Shown here: in pieces, positions 60,868 to 64,000 of the stretch | Numbering within the stretch: the stretch's first letter is position 1 | Layout of the letters: each line of letters begins with the position of its first letter | Assembly (NCBI GenBank): GCA_963837105.1 | Contig: CAWIMG010000026.1 | Coordinates: forward strand, 124,001 to 188,000 | Direction of reading: 5' to 3' | Origin: UBA9676 sp963837105 | Lineage (GTDB): Bacteria > Actinomycetota > Actinomycetes > Streptosporangiales > Streptosporangiaceae | DNA length: 64,000 bases | Notes under the pieces: generated by a model | What the model was told of the DNA's origin: nothing | Seen by the model: the letters and a program-made list of their open reading frames with translations, nothing else | The model's database searches: none | Translations under genes and position numbers: made by a program

Positions 60868-61821
60868 CTAGCTGGCGACGTCCTCGATTGCTGTGAGCAC
60901 GGCGTCGGGGTCGCGGAAGGCGAGCGTGACGTGGCCGCTGTCAACGGGCCGCACCTCGGCGTGATGCAGGGTGGCGGTGACGTCGGTGTAGAGGCGGAGC
61001 TTTGCGGCGATTTCTGCCTGTACCAGCTCATCCGGTTGCCCGGCGGAAACGGCCTGCTGGAAGCCGTCGCTGCTCATCGAGCACAGGATCACGAGCGGGA
61101 TGTCAGGCATCGGGCCGGTGTCACGGACCTCGGCGTACAGGTCATCGAGGCCGCGCGCCTCGCGGAGACCCACCGCGAGCCAGTCGAGGCTGCCGTGGCG
61201 CTCGACAAGCGCGGTTGCCAGGTCATGTGGCCAGTCGGCCATTTCCCGGGCGAACAGGTCGCGGTAGAGCGCCTGGTACCTGCGTATTACCGGCACCTGG
61301 CCAAGCGCGGCTCTGGTGACAGGCGTGCTCAGCATGACGTCGATGACTGCGTTGAGGACCGCGAACGTCGTGTTCTGCTGCCGGCGCCTGGCCAGCTCGG
61401 CTGGCAGGTACGTGTCGTAGCTTTCGTGGGCAGGGTCGAGCAGCACGAGTCCCGCGATCTGACCGGGGAAGCGGCTGGCATAGACGCGGGCGTACAGACC
61501 GCCCAGTGAGTGGCCGACGAGCACGGCCCGCCCGATGCCGAGCAGGCCGAGCAGCTGGTGGAGCTCATCGGTCACCGCCTGGGCAGTGCGTGGCAGCCGG
61601 ATGCGGTCGCTCCACCCGGTACCAGCCCGGTCGTAGACGACGCCCGAGCGTCGCGTCCCGGCCCGTTGCTGCAGCGGCCAGTAGTCCAGCCCGGCCAGGC
61701 CGGCGCCGGGAAGGAAGACCACCGCGGGATCACCGGTGCCGCAGCGATCGACGAACAGGCGACGGCCGGACACGGGCGCAAAGGTCCCGACTGGCGGCGA
61801 AAGCACCTCGTGTGCGCCCAT
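60868..61821 (-). CDS. Alpha/beta hydrolase
   Basis: A 317-residue hydrolase: VVFLPGAGLAGLDYWPLQQR, VVYDRAGTGWSDRIRLP, nucleophile elbow AVLVGHSLGGLYARVYASRF near residue 102, and His in VRPVDSGHVTLAFRDPD near residue 296. The frame is also open 5' of the ATG at 61821; ATG 61866 is possible but would leave only 41 bases for two divergent promoters. It is divergent from the frameshifted HTH regulator. The substrate is unknown. Confidence 0.8.
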   Translation of the reverse strand: MGAHEVLSPPVGTFAPVSGRRLFVDRCGTGDPAVVFLPGAGLAGLDYWPLQQRAGTRRSGVVYDRAGTGWSDRIRLPRTAQAVTDELHQLLGLLGIGRAVLVGHSLGGLYARVYASRFPGQIAGLVLLDPAHESYDTYLPAELARRRQQNTTFAVLNAVIDVMLSTPVTRAALGQVPVIRRYQALYRDLFAREMADWPHDLATALVERHGSLDWLAVGLREARGLDDLYAEVRDTGPMPDIPLVILCSMSSDGFQQAVSAGQPDELVQAEIAAKLRLYTDVTATLHHAEVRPVDSGHVTLAFRDPDAVLTAIEDVAS

Positions 61822-61907
61822 CCCGATCAGGCATCCTCGCGGCTCATGCGGTCCGGCGGCTAACATAGTTCCAACAACAGCAATAATACCATATCTGGAA
61901 GTAATGG

Positions 61908-62481
61908 ATGATGGACAGTCTCGATCTCCTTCTGCACCCGGTGCGGATCCGCATCGTGCACGCCTTCGCTGGCGGCCGCGCCCGCACGACATCGGATCTG
62001 CAAGCTCGCCTGCCCGACATCCCGCACACCAGCCTGTACCGCCACGTCGGGCTGCTCGCGGACGCGGGAGTGCTCGAGGTCAGCCGGCGAGCAGCGGGTC
62101 CGCGGCACCGTCGAGCGCAGCTACCGGCTCAACCGCCAGCGAGCCAGGCTGGACCAGGACACGGTCGAGGGCATGTCCATCGAGGCACACCGCCGCGCCT
62201 TCGCGGCGGCCATGGCAGCCCTGATCGCCGAGTTCGGCTTCTACCTTGATCACAGCGGCGCTGATCCGAGCAGCGACCTGGTCGGCTACCGGCAGATCCC
62301 GCTCTGGCTGACCCCGCCCGAGCTGACCACCTTCATCGCCGAGCTGCAGGCGGTCCTCGCCCGCGTGATCCCGCACCAGCCAGCCCCGCAGCGGCGGCAG
62401 TACCTGCTCAGCCCCATCCTGTTCCCGGTCACCGGCGCAGAGCCGGGCACTGGTCCGGCGGGTGGCGAGGTCAGGGCGTGA
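61908..62481 (+). pseudogene. Helix-turn-helix regulator split by a +1 frameshift
   Basis: The first frame has MDSLDLLLHPVRIRIVHAFA and PHTSLYRHVGLLADAGVLEV, an ArsR-like winged helix; the second, in the next frame, has MSIEAHRRAFAAAMAALIAE and PLWLTPPELTTFIAELQAVL to the stop at 62481. They join if one C is removed from the CC at 62084-62085, giving VSGEQRVRGTVERSYRLNRQ at the joint. The repaired protein has 190 residues. It probably regulates the divergent hydrolase. The same +1 pattern recurs elsewhere in the window. Confidence 0.78.
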
Positions 62482-62866
62482 CGATCGCGAAGTTGGGGTC
62501 GGGCGCGTCCAGCGCGGCCAGCAGCCGGGGCAGGACGGAGGCATCCCCCTCGATCCGCACACCAGCCGCCCCGGGATCCTCCCGGAACCCGCCGAGAGCC
62601 AGTCCCGGCAGGGCCGCGGCGGGCAGGCGGACGACCGTGTCGGCGGGGGCCACCTGCGGGGCGCTGGTGCAGGTGAGAACACCGTTGCGCAGCAGCAGCC
62701 GGTAGCTGCCGCCGGTGTCGGTGAGCAGTTCGCGGGCGGCTTCGTGGCCGGGCTCGGTGAATACCATATGGGTCAGCACCTCCGCCACCCAGCGGAAATC
62801 CCCCGCCACGGGCTCGGGTTCACCGTGTCCGGCGCTCCCTGCCGGTGATATGCGGGGTGGCGCCAC
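62471..62866 (-). pseudogene. Remnant of an alkylsulfatase C-terminus with an internal deletion
   Basis: FRWVAEVLTHMVFTEPGHEA and ARELLTDT are the dimerisation region of BDS1/SdsA1-type alkyl sulfatases, and GGSYRLLLRNGVLTCT with the later GDASVLPRLLAALDAP and PNFAIVTP end is the SCP2-like C-terminal domain. The 60 to 70 residues that normally separate them are missing; the junction falls in a Thr-Asp-Thr that occurs in both parts, so a deletion across a short repeat is likely. The catalytic metallo-beta-lactamase domain is also absent. The stop overlaps the end of the HTH pseudogene. Confidence 0.68.
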
Positions 62867-62873
62867 GATGGTT

Positions 62874-64000
62874 TCAGTCCCGGATCGCCTGGCCGGTGCC
62901 GGGGTCGAAGAAGTGCAGCTCGGTGGTGTCCACCTGGATGCGGGCGCGCTGGCCCTCGGCCAGCGCGGTCTGCCCATCCATCCGGGCGATCAGCGTCGCC
63001 AGCGAGGTGACGTCCTGCGCCGCTTCGCTGTGATGGGCCACCGAGCCGATCCCGCAGTGGATATACACCTCGGCGCCCAGTTCCTCCCGCAGCCGCACCG
63101 GCAGTTCGACGACCGAGCCCGGGGCGGTCTCCCGCAGCGGGCCCGCATCCTGCAGGTGCTCCGGCCGGACGCCGACGACGATGTCCCGGCCGAGGTAGCC
63201 GGCCAGCGCCGGGCGATCAGCCATGACCTTGGCGGGGATGTCCAGCTCGTGCCCCCCGAACAGCACCCGCGGGCCGCCGGAGCCGTCCGGGCCGCGTTCC
63301 AGCCGGGCGTCGATCAGGTTCATCGGCGGCGAGCCGATGAACCCCGCCACGAACAGGTTGACCGGCCGCCGGTACAGCTCCTGCGGCGGCGCGACCTGCT
63401 GCAGCACGCCGTGCTGGAGAACCGCGACCCGGCTGCCCAGCGTCATCGCCTCGGTCTGGTCGTGGGTGACGTAGATCGTGGTGGTGCCGAGAGAGCGCTG
63501 CAACTGCGCGATCTCGGCGCGCATCTGCACCCGGAGCTTGGCATCGAGGTTGGACAGCGGCTCGTCCATCAGGAACGCCCGCGGCTGGCGCACGATCGCC
63601 CGGCCCATCGCCACCCGCTGCCGCTGCCCGCCCGACAGCTGCCGCGGCTTGCGCTGCAGGTAAGGCTCAAGCTCGAGGATCCGCGCGGCCTCGTCGACCC
63701 GCTTCCTGACCTCCGCCTTGGGCACCTTCCGGTATTTCAGGCTGAACGCCATGTTCTGGTACACCGACAGGTGCGGGTACAGGGCGTAGCTCTGGAATAC
63801 CAGCGCGACGTCGCGATGGCGTGGCTCCACGTCGTTGACCGGGCTGCCGTCGATCAGGATGGTGCCGGAGCTGACCTCCTCCAGCCCGGCGACCATCCGC
63901 AGCACCGTGGTCTTGCCGCAGCCGGACGGGCCGACCAGCACCAGCAACTCGCCGTCGGACACATCCAGATCCAGGGAGGTGACCGCAGACGTCCCATCGG
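62874..64000 (-). CDS. ABC transporter ATP-binding protein, UgpC/MsmK type (5' end outside window)
   Basis: The visible 375 residues start a few residues inside the ATPase. Walker A is LVLVGPSGCGKTTVLRMV, the signature LSGGQRQRVAMGRAIVR, Walker B FLMDEPLSNLDAKLR, and the C-terminal TOBE region ends with GQRARIQVDTTELHFFDPGT. This is the pattern of the shared ATPase of sugar uptake systems of the CUT1 family. The reading frame continues to the right edge, so the start codon is not in the window. Sugar-binding protein and permeases are probably elsewhere. Confidence 0.93.
   Translation of the reverse strand, partial: DGTSAVTSLDLDVSDGELLVLVGPSGCGKTTVLRMVAGLEEVSSGTILIDGSPVNDVEPRHRDVALVFQSYALYPHLSVYQNMAFSLKYRKVPKAEVRKRVDEAARILELEPYLQRKPRQLSGGQRQRVAMGRAIVRQPRAFLMDEPLSNLDAKLRVQMRAEIAQLQRSLGTTTIYVTHDQTEAMTLGSRVAVLQHGVLQQVAPPQELYRRPVNLFVAGFIGSPPMNLIDARLERGPDGSGGPRVLFGGHELDIPAKVMADRPALAGYLGRDIVVGVRPEHLQDAGPLRETAPGSVVELPVRLREELGAEVYIHCGIGSVAHHSEAAQDVTSLATLIARMDGQTALAEGQRARIQVDTTELHFFDPGTGQAIRD

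Overview
The window is very GC-rich DNA from an actinomycete. Coding density is high, GTG and TTG starts are common, and neighbouring genes often overlap by 4 to 8 bases. Two markers support the assignment: a SepH (DUF3071) gene, which is restricted to Actinobacteria, and a HAIR-type inverted repeat (the HspR operator) in front of lon, as in Streptomyces and relatives. The order cannot be settled from the sequence alone. I saw no tRNA, rRNA, CRISPR array or phage.

Layout. 1-1.8 kb: end of an aldehyde dehydrogenase plus pobA (aromatic catabolism). 1.8-13.6 kb: core and envelope genes (membrane glycosyltransferase, MMPL transporter, sepH, PEBP-like lipoprotein, a repetitive membrane-anchored protein, NUDIX, cmk). 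An IS630-type element has landed exactly in the sepH stop codon. 13.7-21.9 kb: a catabolic module (amidohydrolase, 3-hydroxyisobutyrate dehydrogenase-type enzyme, and a four-gene operon for a CocE hydrolase, an M24 protein, a PEP-utilising enzyme and a Gfo/Idh/MocA oxidoreductase) beside an XRE-cupin regulator; the two divergent promoters share a TAGC-N3-GCTAA element. 22-24.7 kb: rsmD, an NTF2-like protein, a serine hydrolase and a tiny zinc-finger protein. 24.7-34.9 kb: a carbohydrate-type locus (APC permease, FGGY kinase, TIM-barrel isomerase, HAD phosphatase, CapA-like protein) divergent from a DeoR regulator with a BtpA/SgcQ protein and a metallophosphoesterase. 34.9-38.7 kb: small metabolic genes and several broken genes, including a deletion scar that fused the remains of a TetR and a CocE gene. 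38.7-52.3 kb: an oligosaccharide locus (SIS protein, ROK regulator, ROK kinase, Dpp-type ABC transporter, GH4, BadF-type kinase, GH9). Its gene content resembles the Vibrio chitin-disaccharide operon. 52.3-64 kb: an HNH lipoprotein, hydrolases, small membrane proteins, a threonine dehydratase-like enzyme, lon with its HAIR operator, and an UgpC/MsmK-type ATPase that runs off the right edge.

A cross-cutting observation is that at least seven genes are broken by single-base indels, nearly all in G or C runs and mostly of the +1 type (metallophosphoesterase, AAA kinase, ROK regulator, GH4, BadF kinase, GH9, HTH regulator). That bias looks more like consensus or assembly error than gene decay, although the TetR/CocE scar and the alkylsulfatase remnant near the right end look like real deletions. 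Start codons were chosen from ribosome-binding sites, homology of the N-terminus and spacing; all functional calls are by recognition of motifs and family patterns, not by database search.
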